NCBI GenBank assembly: GCA_024305745.1
Contig: JAHRBS010000006.1
Span: 1,056,501-1,120,500, forward strand
Source of the DNA: Polyporus tsugae
Taxonomy: Eukaryota; Basidiomycota; Agaricomycetes; Polyporales; Polyporaceae
DNA length: 64,000 nucleotides
Reading direction: 5' to 3'
Both the position numbers and the translations under genes were made by a program. The notes below the pieces were generated by a model that worked only from the letters and a program-made list of their open reading frames with translations, made no database searches and was not told where the DNA came from. This document shows positions 34,374-44,708 of the stretch, in pieces. Each line of letters begins with the position of its first letter. Positions within the stretch are counted from its first letter, which is position 1.

Positions 34374-35308
34374 GGTGGGCAGTGAAGATTCAGAGGGTCG
34401 TTGTGGACATGGGGAGAGGGAGAGGGCACTTCATATACCGAGCTCGCCCGGCTGGCCGGCTCCGACACCTCGGTAAGGCATCGATCAAACTCATTCAATC
34501 AAGACTAGAACTACGTACGTCTCGATGTATGGGGCATAATAATAAGGATTAAAAGGCTTTGAATGGGCTGTTAAAGCAGAACTTGCCGCAAATTTAAAAA
34601 CAACGCCGGAACACATGGTATGGGCATGGATCTGCCATCTGCAGGTTCCCTCTCGTCAATCGCTGAAGCAGAGCAACCGCATGGCCTCGGTCAGGCAGAT
34701 GGATATGTGATAGCTTGGGATTTTCTGCGGTACGTTGTACATGCGGATCAGATAGTAGTATAGCGCAAAAGGCCGTCGCCGACTTGCCAGAAATCCCTCC
34801 AGAAATCCATACTCACATGGGGTCGAATCCGACACGGTGGACACAACTCGATACGATATAGATGAAGACAAAGCATTGGTAACTTGTTTCTTACAATGAC
34901 ATTATGTGAAGTGTATTAACATATGTCGCGGGAGCCTACTAGTCAAGCTGCGCATCGATGAAGTACCCCGTGCGGATGTTTCGACCAGCGTCGCAGCGCA
35001 CGAGCTCGACCTCCCTTTCTATTGACTTTACCCTGCAAATCAATACCGTTACGTCCAAGCGCGTGGATACGTACTTCACCGCATCAATCGGAGGGCGGCG
35101 GGGACGAGAGTGTTGGGAAGGGCCCGCTGCGTACACGTCGAGAATGTGTGAAAACCCATGTTTTTTTCGTGGTACGTTCTACATGTTATACACGTTGATC
35201 AGATACAAAATAACACAAGGAGAGGATCCTGCGCTCGGGGTGGAAATTGGAGCACCCAGAATCCGGAGGAAGGTCGTGCATACAGTATCGTCGGGGATCG
35301 TCTACGGT
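34374..35308. other. Interval holding EEP 3'-flank repeats
   Basis: No gene is seen. At about 35157-35210 lies the 3' flank conserved between the two EEP copies (ggtacgttctacatgttata, then gatcagatac). A third, weaker copy (cggtacgttgtacatgcgga, then tcagatag) lies at about 34728-34758. Confidence 0.55.
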
Positions 35309-36660
35309 CTAGTGCAGCGTGATGTCTGCGATCACAGGACGGTGGTCGCTCGCGAGGACACCGTCGTCCGTCAGGGACGATCCGACCCTGTACGTGTCCG
35401 CGGTCCTGTACCCTTGTCAGCACCTCCAGAGAGCCACACACAAAAAGCGCGAAGCACTCACCACCTCCTGGTGCTATCCCCGTACACGAAGTCAATGCGG
35501 GTGAACACCGACGCGTCGCCGGGGGCGTTGAACCCGGTGTACGTCGCGTACTCGCCCGATATGTACTCGCGCGGGGTCTCCGCCTTCAGGTCGAGCATCT
35601 TGAAGTCATCGAGGGTGCCGTTCGGGACCGCAAACCTGGCCGCGAAGGTCGCGTTGACTGCTTCAGGCGCAATTTGGCCGGTGATGATCTGGTATGCGCC
35701 AGAGTCGCTGCCGGTCGCTTCGCTGTTGAAGTCCCCAGTGACAACGACGGGGCCGCCGGTCTTGTACGCCTCGTAGCGGGCACGGACGAGCATAAGAGAC
35801 GCGGCAAGGCGGCGCTGGGCGTCGGACTGGTCGTCGAGGTGGGTGTTAAGGTACGTGAAGGGGACCCGGCGGCTAGAGTCGGTCTTGAGGATAAGGTGGG
35901 TGGCCGTGCAGATCCTGAACGAGCCTGCACCAGGGAACTTGGAGGGCTCGAAGGGCGTGTTCCTAAAATAACAGGTCAGCTATAAGGGGTCCCACTTCTT
36001 CGGAAGATTTCGACGCGCAACAAGATACTTACGAGAGCCAGAAGGAGTCGTTGGACACGAGCTCGACAGCAGACCTGCAGGAACGTGCGCAAGCCATCAC
36101 CGATTCCGTTCAAATTCACGCACATGCCTTACGTACTTTTTGTAGAAGATCGGGCTGAACTCTCCAGCGGCGACACCATCGTCACGACCGACACCAACCT
36201 GCACGAGAGGGGATCGAATCGAGGTCCGAAGGTGCTATAATTGCCAACAAGGAACGCACCCAACCCCAACCATCACCGAACAGTGTGGCCAGGTCAGTCA
36301 CCTGCCTCACAAGGCCTTCCTGAAAGCCTGGAAGATAACTCTAAGTATTGACGGCACGGTCACGCGGGACGTTCAAGGCGAGGACGCACCGGCAAGAACG
36401 ACGCCCTCCTGGTTGAGGTGCTGGTACACCTTCACCCGGCGCGTGCTCCACGGCTGCTCCCCCGTGTCACCATAGTATGTCGGCGGTGTGAGGGGGTCCG
36501 GGAGCGAGCTGAGGGTCTCGCTCACGGTGATGTTGTCCGGCATAGAGTCGTAGCGCAGGTTGTAGGTGGAGATGCGCATGGTCTGAGCCGAAACGACGCC
36601 TTGAGAACCAAGGGTCAGCGCAACGGACAAGAGACCGACCAGGGGCGTGAAGGACAACAT
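35309..36660 (-). CDS. Secreted endonuclease/exonuclease/phosphatase-family protein, copy 1
   Basis: It has the DNase I/EEP fold, hydrolysing a phosphodiester or phosphomonoester bond. A signal peptide (MLSFTPLVGLLSVALTLGSQ, cleavage near VSAQ) precedes MRISTYNLRYDSMPDN, the first EEP strand. The metal and catalytic signatures are THLDDQSDAQRR, VVVTGDFNSEATG (Asp/Asn) and, in the last exon, LASDHRPV (Asp-His). Five or six short introns are visible. An enzyme acting on extracellular nucleic acid or phospholipid is possible; the substrate cannot be told. It is paralogous to 53252-54599 on the other strand, with matching exon plan. TATA (tttata, minus strand) is at 36743-36748, 83 bp upstream of the ATG. 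Confidence 0.85.
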
Positions 36661-36742
36661 GGCAGAGACTCAGAGCCTGGTTCGGGTGTGGGTGCGGGCG
36701 AACGTCCGTCACTGGAAATTCTTGCGATCGAGTCCTTGCACT

Positions 36743-36748
36743 TTTATA
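36743..36748 (-). promoter_or_regulatory. TATA box, EEP copy 1
   Basis: TATAAA on the minus strand, next to a conserved block containing the catatgcatgcat-like sequence that is also found upstream of EEP copy 2. Confidence 0.6.
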
Positions 36749-36904
36749 CTGCAGATCCGCGGTGCGGTCATATGCATGCATGGAAATTGAAGTGCTTCGG
36801 CTCGTCCGCACCGCCGCTTCGCGAACTGAGATTATTCGTGAGGAGACCGTGTTCGGGAACAGACTGGGAACCGTCGAATACTCAGTGTCGCACGTGGCAC
36901 TCAC

Positions 36905-37130
36905 CGGACGCACATCCAGGCGAAGCGGAGGATGTCGTGATGGCCAGCCCACATGACGGCCAGAAAGACTGTTGAGAAGGAACGGCCATGAGGCGTATCG
37001 ATGAGGATGACGCACCGGTACCTGCTCTGTCTGAAATGTACCCCATTCGCCCAACGCCAGACCATGTGAGTACCTGGGCCGCGAGCGTCGAGAAGAGGCC
37101 GTACGCTATCTTCGCGAGGTCGACACCCAT
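36905..37130 (-). pseudogene. Orphan 5' gene fragment upstream of EEP copy 1
   Basis: An exon-like stretch at 37074-37130 reads MGVDLAKIAYGLFSTLAAQ and ends at a gtactc donor. A second exon (about 37025-36905) reads on in frame as CVILIDTPHGRSFSTVFLAV, then MWAGHHDILRFAWMCVR, ending at gtgagt. Both look like membrane-protein sequence. A TATA-like atcatataagc sits at about 37177-37187. No continuation exists, because EEP copy 1 begins 240 bp further on. The family is not recognised; a basidiomycete multi-pass membrane protein is a guess. The same piece, more decayed, lies at about 52850-53060. Confidence 0.5.
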
Positions 37131-37210
37131 CAGAGCACGGCGCCGGCGAAGTTGAACGAAGTTCGAACGTGGCTGAGCTTATATGATAATGCCGACTTCC
37201 TCTGGCAAGT

Positions 37211-38085
37211 GGGTCAGAATACTTGGTATGTTGCGCAGCAGTCCGCAGACCAGTGAGGATTCCAGAGTCAGACAGACGAAGTCAGGGGAGTTTGAAGCAA
37301 CGCTCGCAAAGCTTCAGCGGACAGGGTCCAGACTCCAGATGGTACAAGGAGGAGAAGTTCGGAATGACTCGCGGCACAGCATGCCGACATGTACAGTACT
37401 TACTATGTCCGACAGGCGCCATCACAGCATCAAAATGAGCTCCTCGGACGTTGGTCGGACGTCCTAGAACCGGTCCAAATCGCACGAATGACGAGAGAAG
37501 AAATCGAGAACGGGAGGAACAAAAACACATCAACTCATCAGTTTAAACAGGCCTTCAAAAGACCTTATGTAAGTGTGACTTCGATGCAATTTTTCAAGGT
37601 ACATAAGTAGCTCTCCGATACACTGGTAGCCCCGCGGTGCAGTTTGAACGGACCGATGGACGTTGTTTGGGGCGCCACCGAGGCCCCAGCAAACTCCCAG
37701 CAAATTTCCATGAGCAGCCGGCTGGGCATGTAGTAAGTAGAGTACTGTACAACGGGTTGGTATTGCGGTAAAAGTACAAATGTTGTCTGATGATACACCG
37801 TGATCTACTCCTACAAAGCATGCGAACTTCTCCTTGAAATCGTGTGGGCACCAACATCGTGCCAAACACTCCAGCTTGTACTATGATTGTCCCAAGACAA
37901 TGAATGCATATAAATAAGTACTCATCTCAGCCTGTCCAGCCCGAGATCCAGAAGTGGTGCGAGTCCGTGCGACGTACGTGCCATAGCGTCCGACCGGTCC
38001 GTCCGCCGCGCCATGATGTATAAAACGCGTAAAAAAGCATCCGTGAGGTCTGAGAGCTCACTGGCAGAGCTCATGATCAGATCTA
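37211..38085. other. Intergenic region downstream of the coiled-coil gene
   Basis: Short overlapping frames on both strands, none resembling a protein I know. The left part still shows weak similarity to 52680-52790 and may be the worn edge of the EEP duplication. Confidence 0.4.
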
Positions 38086-40807
38086 CTAGAGGCGTATCGA
38101 CTCGGAGGTCGTGTCCGACTTGAGGGGCGCGAAGAACTGGAACTGCATCGGCAGCGGTGACAGGTTCCCCGCCGGGCTCCGCATGTCCAGCCGCCCCCGC
38201 CGCGACTTCGGGCTGAGCGACGATGCGGGCGTCACCGTCCCCGACCGCCGCGAAGGCGGCTGGGGGTATACCACGCCAGTGGGTATCGGCGCCTCGTCGT
38301 ACCGCGCCGGGCGCGGACTGCCCGTACTGGTGCGCGCCCCGCGCTGCGGGACAGGCACGGGCACGGCGGTGTTTGGGTTTTCTGGGATCGGCAGAGGGGC
38401 GTCGTACGAGTGCGGGGCGGGGATGGGCACAGCCTCATTCATAGGGATGGGGAGCGGGTTGTTTGGAGGGGGAATCGGAACGGGGGTGTTTGAGGGGACG
38501 GGGATCGGGTTTGACGGGGGCGGGACCGGGACTGGTGTGTTGGAAGGGACAGGGATGGGGCTGGGGGCCAGCGTGCTCAATGCACGACGTGGGGTCGGGA
38601 CGAAGCCTGGGGGGAACTGGTTTACTCCGTGTTCCGCGGGAATGGACTCCGGCCGGGGAGGAACGAATGGTTGGTCGAGAGGGATCATCGGTTGGTAACC
38701 CGGTATCTCCGTGCGCATGACAATTATGTTGTCCTGAGGAGCTATTGGAGCTATCGATTGCGTAGCAAGCTCTGGACTCAGGAATGCTGGGTGTGTGCCT
38801 GTGGTGTTAATAGAGGAACGACGTGTAGAAGGCGTTGACTGGAGAACGGGCCGCTGTGAGTATTCGGACTAGTCAGGTTCGTTCTATGTGCACTCACGGG
38901 AGCTTCAATTCTAATGTCAGGAATCGGGGCAGGCGGTGATTCCTTGTGGGATTTATCGAGATATCGCTTCTTGAACAGCTTCTCTAACGGGTTTGTCGTA
39001 AATCGACTCTTCTCGCGTTCGGAACGTTCGGAGAGTTGCGGCCCCCTGCTGTCCTGCGATGTTACAGGGCGTGCAAGGAAAGGAAGGCCTTCGCGTGGAC
39101 GCGGACCCCGCGGAGACGACACCTGTCGCTGATCGTCTCGGATTAGTATCCACGAAGTAGATATTGGAAGGACCAACGTACGTCTTCTCTCGGTGCTCGA
39201 CCCGAGGTCGAGACTCGGAGCTGCCCTCTGGGAGGCGCGCTGATGATGTCGAACTGCGATATGCTGGTAGACGCCTTCGATTGAGGCGACATCGGTCTAC
39301 TGGCGTTGGAGCGCGTCAGCGGGATGCCTTCCGGGGGGATGTCTGAATAATCTCGCGAGATAATCTGGGGCGGGGGAGGCACAACAGAACTGCTCGCCAC
39401 CGGTTGTGCGGATTCAGCGGGCTGGAGAATCGGGGGTGGTGGGGGTGTAGGCGATACGGGGGTCAACGGCCGGGAAAGTTCATGTGGAGGCGGGAGGAAG
39501 ATCTCTTCGTTTGGACCGGCGGCATACGGAATCCACCCATCTGGTGGTACATCGACCGGAGGATGCAAAGGAGAGGGAGCGCGCTCGTATATGGGGATCG
39601 GCGGAGGCACTTCGCCATTGTCTAACGAGCGTGGGGCAGGATGGGCGATTGGCATGCCCGTAGGCGTGTCCGCACGGGAATGTGAAGGTGAAGGGATATT
39701 GAGCGGCGTGACGAGTGTTGGGACGGGGAGCGTAGCGGCGTGATGCGCGGTATCTGGTATGTGAGTGCGTTGGCTGGCTCTAGAGACGGTGGGTCTTAAA
39801 AGATAACGTTAGATGCGGATCAACCATAAAATACGCCCTGAACGTACCTGGACGGAGGCCGTCGCGGGGGCTGCACTGCCGGCGGTGTGGCCCTCTCAGA
39901 GAGCATGGTAAATGGTCCAGGTGCCCGATTGTGATACTCAGGAGCTGGCGCCCTGACACGCAACTCCGTAGGACCAGGCGTTCCAGCACGATACCTGGGG
40001 ACGCGCGGCTCCTCCTCCTCCGGCACCTCCTCTATGGTCGGAACGCCGTACCTCCTGTCCCTCGAACTGTCAGCAATGGCTGCCTCCTCGAATCCTATGC
40101 TCGTTCCTCGCGAAAAGCCTTGTTGGAAACCCTCCTGCCTGCCTTCTTCTCGTGCACGCGTGATGATCTGCTGCTCGCGGAACTTGCGCGCCGTCGAGCG
40201 CGCCCGCGCGGCCTCGGCCTCGGCCATATCCTTCTGCTGCTGGAGGTCGCTTATGGCCTCGTTCGCACGCAGGATCTCGCGCTGCGCCTCGTCCAGGCGA
40301 AACTTATACAGCGTCAGCTCCTCCCTCGCCCGGGAGACCTCGGCCTGAGTGAGCATCGTCGCCTCGTGTTGCAGGCGCAACTTGCGCAAGACCTCCGCCA
40401 CGCGGCGCTCTGCGTCATCGGCACGGCGGGTCTCGCTCTCCAGTCGTTCCGTTGTGATCGCAAGAGCGGTGCGGAGGCCCCGGGAGCCATGCTGCTCGCG
40501 CGGCATGAGATGCGCGAGTAACTTCTGCTGCACGTCCGGGAGCGTGCTCCCGCCGCTGTCGCGCTCTCCGCGGACACGTGGTGGCGGATGGCGGGACATG
40601 GAGGAAGAGGATGATCGGAGGGATTTGGACTGACTGCTTTCGGAACGTGTCTGGAGGCTACTGCCTGAATACGACGTCCGGGGCGAGTCCATACGGGGAA
40701 AGGGAAAGTCGTGGCTGTGACCCCTCACCGTACGCGTAAATGAAGTGTCGGACGACAACACAATCAAGACGTACATACCGGTCGTCTTCCTCGAGAATCC
40801 GGGGCAT
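38086..40807 (-). CDS. Long coiled-coil / proline-rich protein, function unknown
   Basis: The ATG at 40807 opens MPRILEEDDR; a short intron (40778-40715) then gives an in-frame HDFPFPRMDSPRTSYSGSSL. Next come a Ser-rich segment, RSSSSSMSRHPPPRVRGERD, and a coiled coil of about 110 residues (TALAITTERLESETRRADDA through AISDLQQQKDMAEAEAARAR). A segment with GRQEGFQQGFSRGTSIGFEE and an acidic EEVPEEEEPRVPRYR patch follow. The remaining two thirds are disordered and proline-rich, with near-repeats of the form PIPVPSNTPVPVPPP (about 38430-38570). It ends TSESIRL at 38086. Its architecture suggests a scaffold or polarity/cytoskeletal protein. I do not recognise the family. Confidence 0.7.
38425..38575 (-). 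repeat. PIPVP/PPP-type degenerate repeats in the coiled-coil protein
   Basis: Several adjacent copies of a 10-14 residue unit of the form NPIPVPSNTPVPIPPP, with GGG/GAG-rich DNA on the plus strand. This is a typical poly-proline II stretch able to bind SH3 or profilin-like partners. Confidence 0.7.
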
Positions 40808-42539
40808 TTGTTGGGTGATGAGGGGTAGACGGCGAGCTAAGGGGAGAGGGGAAGAGTGCGGGTGAAGGCATGAGCAGCGGAGGGGTGGCGTGGCGCGGCC
40901 ATCGCGAACTTGTAGATGAAGAGAGACAGATATCGGCCGCTTCTTTGTGCGAACCTAGGCTGGGATATGGTGTGGTGACCCTTGTAGGCGTTGCAGAGGC
41001 GTGTTTTCCGCGCCGCCTTCCATGCGTGGGTTACACGTGTCGATCGATCCCATAGACGGGGGGCGTCAATGTGGGGAGGAACCAGGGAGGAACGGCGAGC
41101 AACCGGACTGTATCATCGGTGAGCGCGCGGTGAGCTTCGGTGAGTAATGAACAAGGCGTTCGGAACTCGACAAGGCCCTTGATTACAGGCCTCGGCGATG
41201 CACCCGTGATGTCAACGTAGGGCTCCGTGGGAGGCTGGCCCGTCCGATTGGCTTGAGCGACACCCGGATGGGCGTTCGCGGGAACGCTATCGCGATTCTC
41301 ATGCGGCTTGCGAGCCACACGAAAACCAAACTGCGTCCGAGGCAAGGACATCGTTATAGAGTGGGAAGGCGAGCCATCGTGACCGACGATGGTCATCCCC
41401 GGTGAAGTACTGCGTTGTCAATATTCAAAGTAAGCTCCGAGCTGGAAGAGAAAGAAGCTACGAACCGCGGTGCATTACGCCAAACTTGAATATTTGAATG
41501 TCCGCCCATGTAAGGGCCTTGTTCATTTGACCTCGAGAAATGCCTTGTGCCTAGGCTGGCTCCCCACTGGCGGCTGAACATTAAGTAATTGAATGAAAGG
41601 TCCGTCAGAGATCGTAGTCATAGGGCCAGTCTTCTGCGTTTCACTCGACAAGGAGGGTCATGGGGTTAGAAGATGCAGGTCAAGAGGAGGAAGAACGTAA
41701 AAGGCCTGGCCACCGTGACCTCGCTTGACGTTGAAGTTAACCGTCGTCGCTTACCAGTCCAATTCAGATTCGGCAGTCAGTGTGCAGCAAGAAACTGGCG
41801 CCAACTCGGACCTCTCGAACGTCTCCTGGGACCTGCCACTGCCTGCTCGATACGTAACTTACCCGACCAGGCTTCGTGGTTCGAGACCAAACCTTCGTAT
41901 CGTAACAGGAAAATTCGACGGTATGCAGTGCCCGCCCAGATCCCTTTATGTGTACCTTGTCGCGCCATGGACTCGAATTGGATGCGTATGCGTCGCGGAA
42001 GATCCCCAAGGAAGGCAAGTTGCTGCATCGTCATTGGTACAATCGTGGGACCTCCGGCTGATCTTTGAACATTCCATCCTAGTAGGTTTGCGTTTACGAA
42101 GAATTGCCTGAGTCACTGAACTGGAGTCTGGGGGGCATTCACTGGCAAAGACTGGACAGGTCTTGTGGCCTGATATACGTGTCGCCGAATGTTAGCCGCC
42201 CTCCAACTCCTAGCACAACTCCCCGAGAAGTTACTCGTTCCTCTCTTGCAGAGTCCACGCCGCCGGCAGCTGTGTCGTCCTCGAGCGTGACCTCAATGGG
42301 AGACAACTTGTCATACCGCACAGTGGCTCGCGGCCGCCGTGAGCGTCTTTTGCACACCTCACTGAAACGCTGGACGCTAGTTCATGGCTGGCTTCGCTAC
42401 CTTGGGAAGGATCTGATTGCTGAACACGTCGTACGTACATACTGCAGCAGTGCAGCTGGCAATTAATTATGATGTGGTAGAGCGACATGTTCGACAAAAT
42501 GAATGCTACTGACAGGATGCATAGGACGTATGAAAGTAT
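40808..42539. other. Gene-poor interval before tRNA-Gln
   Basis: About 1.7 kb. A 121-codon minus-strand frame with a true ATG (41396-41031, starting MTIVGHDGSPSHSITMSLPR) and a 128-codon plus-strand frame (41725-42111) are the longest. Neither has a recognisable domain, and both overlap other open frames. They may be young or spurious genes. Confidence 0.35.
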
Positions 42540-42618
42540 GGCGCTATAGTGTAGTGGTTATCACTTGGGATTCTGATTACAAATTCCCAAGACCCAGGTT
42601 CGATCCCTGGTAGCGCCT
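42540..42618 (+). tRNA. tRNA-Gln (CTG) with 7-nt intron
   Basis: Acceptor stem GGCGCTA pairs with TAGCGCC (discriminator T). The D arm includes TAGTGGTTA. The anticodon stem TGGGA/TCCCA flanks loop TTCTGA-[ttacaaa]-T, with CTG at positions 34-36 and an intron after base 37. The T arm CCAGG-TTCGATC-CCTGG is perfect. A run of T (42618-42622) follows as Pol III terminator. Confidence 0.9.
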
Positions 42619-42622
42619 TTTT
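42618..42622 (+). terminator. Pol III terminator of tRNA-Gln
   Basis: Five T residues directly after the acceptor stem. Confidence 0.8.
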
Positions 42623-42796
42623 GTCTAGAAAAATGTATCGATGAACAAAAAGATGTTCATACAAAAAGATATCCATATAGCTGGTGAACGGATTCTCAGC
42701 TACGTCTCATGTATATTTCCTTAGCTCTGGATCCTTCAAAAACTTCTCCAGCACCTCTTTCGCAATATGCAGCGAGACGCATACCGCACTATTGTA

Positions 42797-44380
42797 CTAA
42801 CGCCACTCTTCTCCACCGCCAGATGCAGAAGGTCCACCCTCGATGACGAGAACGCACCCATCGATGTGAGGAAGCAATGGATCGACGAAGCGCGGCGGTG
42901 CCCCTCCACCGAAGTCTATTCCGTACGGATCGTTGCCCAACCACGAAGTCACAATGACATGCCGACTTCCGAGGAACGCGCGCCACGTCCTCTGAGGGTT
43001 CACTTCGTACGCGTGGTGGTGGAGGAGCGCCCCGATGGTTGCCGGCGTGTAGCTCGCGCTGGTCGCACGGATGGCGGCGGCGGCGCGAGAGAGCGCCGAA
43101 GTCGAGGACGACGTGACGTCCTCCCCGGTCAAAGAGGTACTCGCGTTGGTGAGACACGAGCCGATGAACGAGGTCGGTAGCGGAGGCGATATGCGCGCGC
43201 GGAGGCCGATGGTAGTGATCAAGTTCACAACGTCGCGGTCGTGCTCGAGTCCTCGGGCGCGGACGAGGAGTCTCCAAACGAACGCAAGGAGGGCGTCTAG
43301 GCGCGAGATACGCGCGCCAGGCGGTTGTTGCGAAGACGCTTCTCGCCGCATACCATCGACCTCCTGCGGCGCGAAATAGAGAAGGTGGTGTCCGACCGGG
43401 AGAGATAGATCCCATTCATGCCATGGTGCACGTTCTCCGGGAGGCCCTAGATCTATACCCTGGAGCTCAGGTGGAATCTGGGTCTGGGGGAACATGGGCG
43501 ATGGACATCCCTCCCCAGATGCCCACCAGTTGTAGCGGCGCTGTGGGAGGGAGTTGTAGATCTGCAGCAGCTCGGGATCCGGCTTGCTGGAGGTGAGATC
43601 GCCAGCCGCAGCATTGTCGATCAGGCGGGGGTCGAAGATGGGAGAGAGACGGGGAGGAGGATGGCCGGCGAGCATCGCGCGATGGGTGGCATTCCAATCC
43701 TTGATGAATTGGAACAGGGCGGTGGCGTCTGCGATAGCATGCGTAATCCGAACCGCGATGCCCACGCCCCCGCATGCGAAGGTCGTCAACTGAACGCAGA
43801 CGGAGGGGAGCCCAACGCATTCCTTCGTATTGTGCAGAGCGAGTTGAGTAGGACAGAGAAGCTGTGTAGACGGGAAAGGTTCCGCATCCCACACGCCGTC
43901 TGCAAGGCGCTGCTCACTGCTGGGAAGAAGTGGAGAGAGTGTCGAGGGACTGTGGGCCACGATGAGCTCGATTCCGGGGTCGGCCGGGGAACCATAGGTG
44001 ATCGCCACGCGACCGTGACGGAGCCCTCTGGAGAGGTCGTACGGCATCCAATGGAGTTGGCCGGCCCATGCAGCGTATGAATTTACTGTCTTCTGGAGGG
44101 ACCCTGAAAGAGCGGCTGGAGAGAAGGCGTTCAGACCATTGCCGCTGACGTGCTTGTCAAAGTACCACACAGCACTCGTAAAGGCATAATTGACTACGGT
44201 GTTATCCAGGAGAGAAAGGGGTACAGTCTTGACCTCGTCGTGAGTACGCGAGTCGGCCTCTGGGAGCAAACGTGCGCGAGATATCTCTGCTGGTAGAAGT
44301 TCACCTGCTGCAGTCACCATGAGCAACGTGGGCTTGAATTGGCCAGGTGATGAAAACATACCGGACGTTGGGGATGTCAT
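42797..44380 (-). CDS. BAHD-type acyltransferase (PF02458 family), probably C-terminally truncated
   Basis: It transfers an acyl group from acyl-CoA to an alcohol or amine of a secondary metabolite. The first in-frame ATG (44380) gives MTSPTSGMFSSPGQFKPTLL. The catalytic HxxxD is present as RITHAIADATALFQF (about 43730), and the structural DFGWG motif appears as DPYGIDFGGGAPP (about 42890). The whole N-terminal and central part is one uninterrupted exon, unusual beside its intron-rich neighbours. The frame stops at TAG 42797-42799 after GGGEEWR. Reading past it in the same frame gives 29 more residues to a TGA at 42707-42709, including KEVLEKFLKDPELRKYT, the usual C-terminal helix of this family. 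The stop therefore looks premature. A substrate cannot be assigned. Confidence 0.82.
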   Translation of the reverse strand: MTSPTSGMFSSPGQFKPTLLMVTAAGELLPAEISRARLLPEADSRTHDEVKTVPLSLLDNTVVNYAFTSAVWYFDKHVSGNGLNAFSPAALSGSLQKTVNSYAAWAGQLHWMPYDLSRGLRHGRVAITYGSPADPGIELIVAHSPSTLSPLLPSSEQRLADGVWDAEPFPSTQLLCPTQLALHNTKECVGLPSVCVQLTTFACGGVGIAVRITHAIADATALFQFIKDWNATHRAMLAGHPPPRLSPIFDPRLIDNAAAGDLTSSKPDPELLQIYNSLPQRRYNWWASGEGCPSPMFPQTQIPPELQGIDLGPPGERAPWHEWDLSLPVGHHLLYFAPQEVDGMRREASSQQPPGARISRLDALLAFVWRLLVRARGLEHDRDVVNLITTIGLRARISPPLPTSFIGSCLTNASTSLTGEDVTSSSTSALSRAAAAIRATSASYTPATIGALLHHHAYEVNPQRTWRAFLGSRHVIVTSWLGNDPYGIDFGGGAPPRFVDPLLPHIDGCVLVIEGGPSASGGGEEWR

Positions 44381-44708
44381 GTTTAGAATGCGGCAATGAG
44401 ACTTGAGAAAGACACACGCACTCAGCCATCGCACCGCCCGTATTTAAGTGTAAGATGCATGCGACTAGAGTCATTAAAAACTTCGTGGCTGGGAGAGGCT
44501 CGGGCCCGAGCTCTACGCGATGCAGACGCCTACACTGTCATGATGCGGGTCCGGAGGCCGTCTCGTCGCTAGTCAGCGGTACAGTATGGCGACGCCTCAC
44601 AACTGACTAGAGGATCATTTCCGGGCTCCACGAAATGACACCGCCCCATGGATACACAGCAAAAGCTAGCAATACAGAACTCAGTCCCAATACAAGCACA
44701 GCGCCCGC
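44381..44708. other. Short spacer upstream of the acyltransferase
   Basis: About 330 bases between two same-strand genes; it must hold the acyltransferase promoter (ttaaata-like sequence on the minus strand at about 44441-44447). No gene is seen. Confidence 0.45.

Larger units (their letters stand above)
35150..37210 (-). repeat. Inverted segmental duplication, copy 1
   Basis: The block runs from the 3' flank of the EEP gene (about 35150) through its promoter to the promoter of the upstream neighbour (cagccacgttcg at about 37170). It matches 52790-54760 on the opposite strand in the same order. Shared pieces outside the coding region include gtgcggtcatatgcatgca (about 36760) and ccatcacgac..cgcttcgcctgg (about 36915-36955). 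Confidence 0.75.

Noticed and set aside
40058..40521. Plus-strand frame opposite the coiled coil
   Set aside because: Complement of the coiled-coil codons; leucine/arginine-rich by mirroring.
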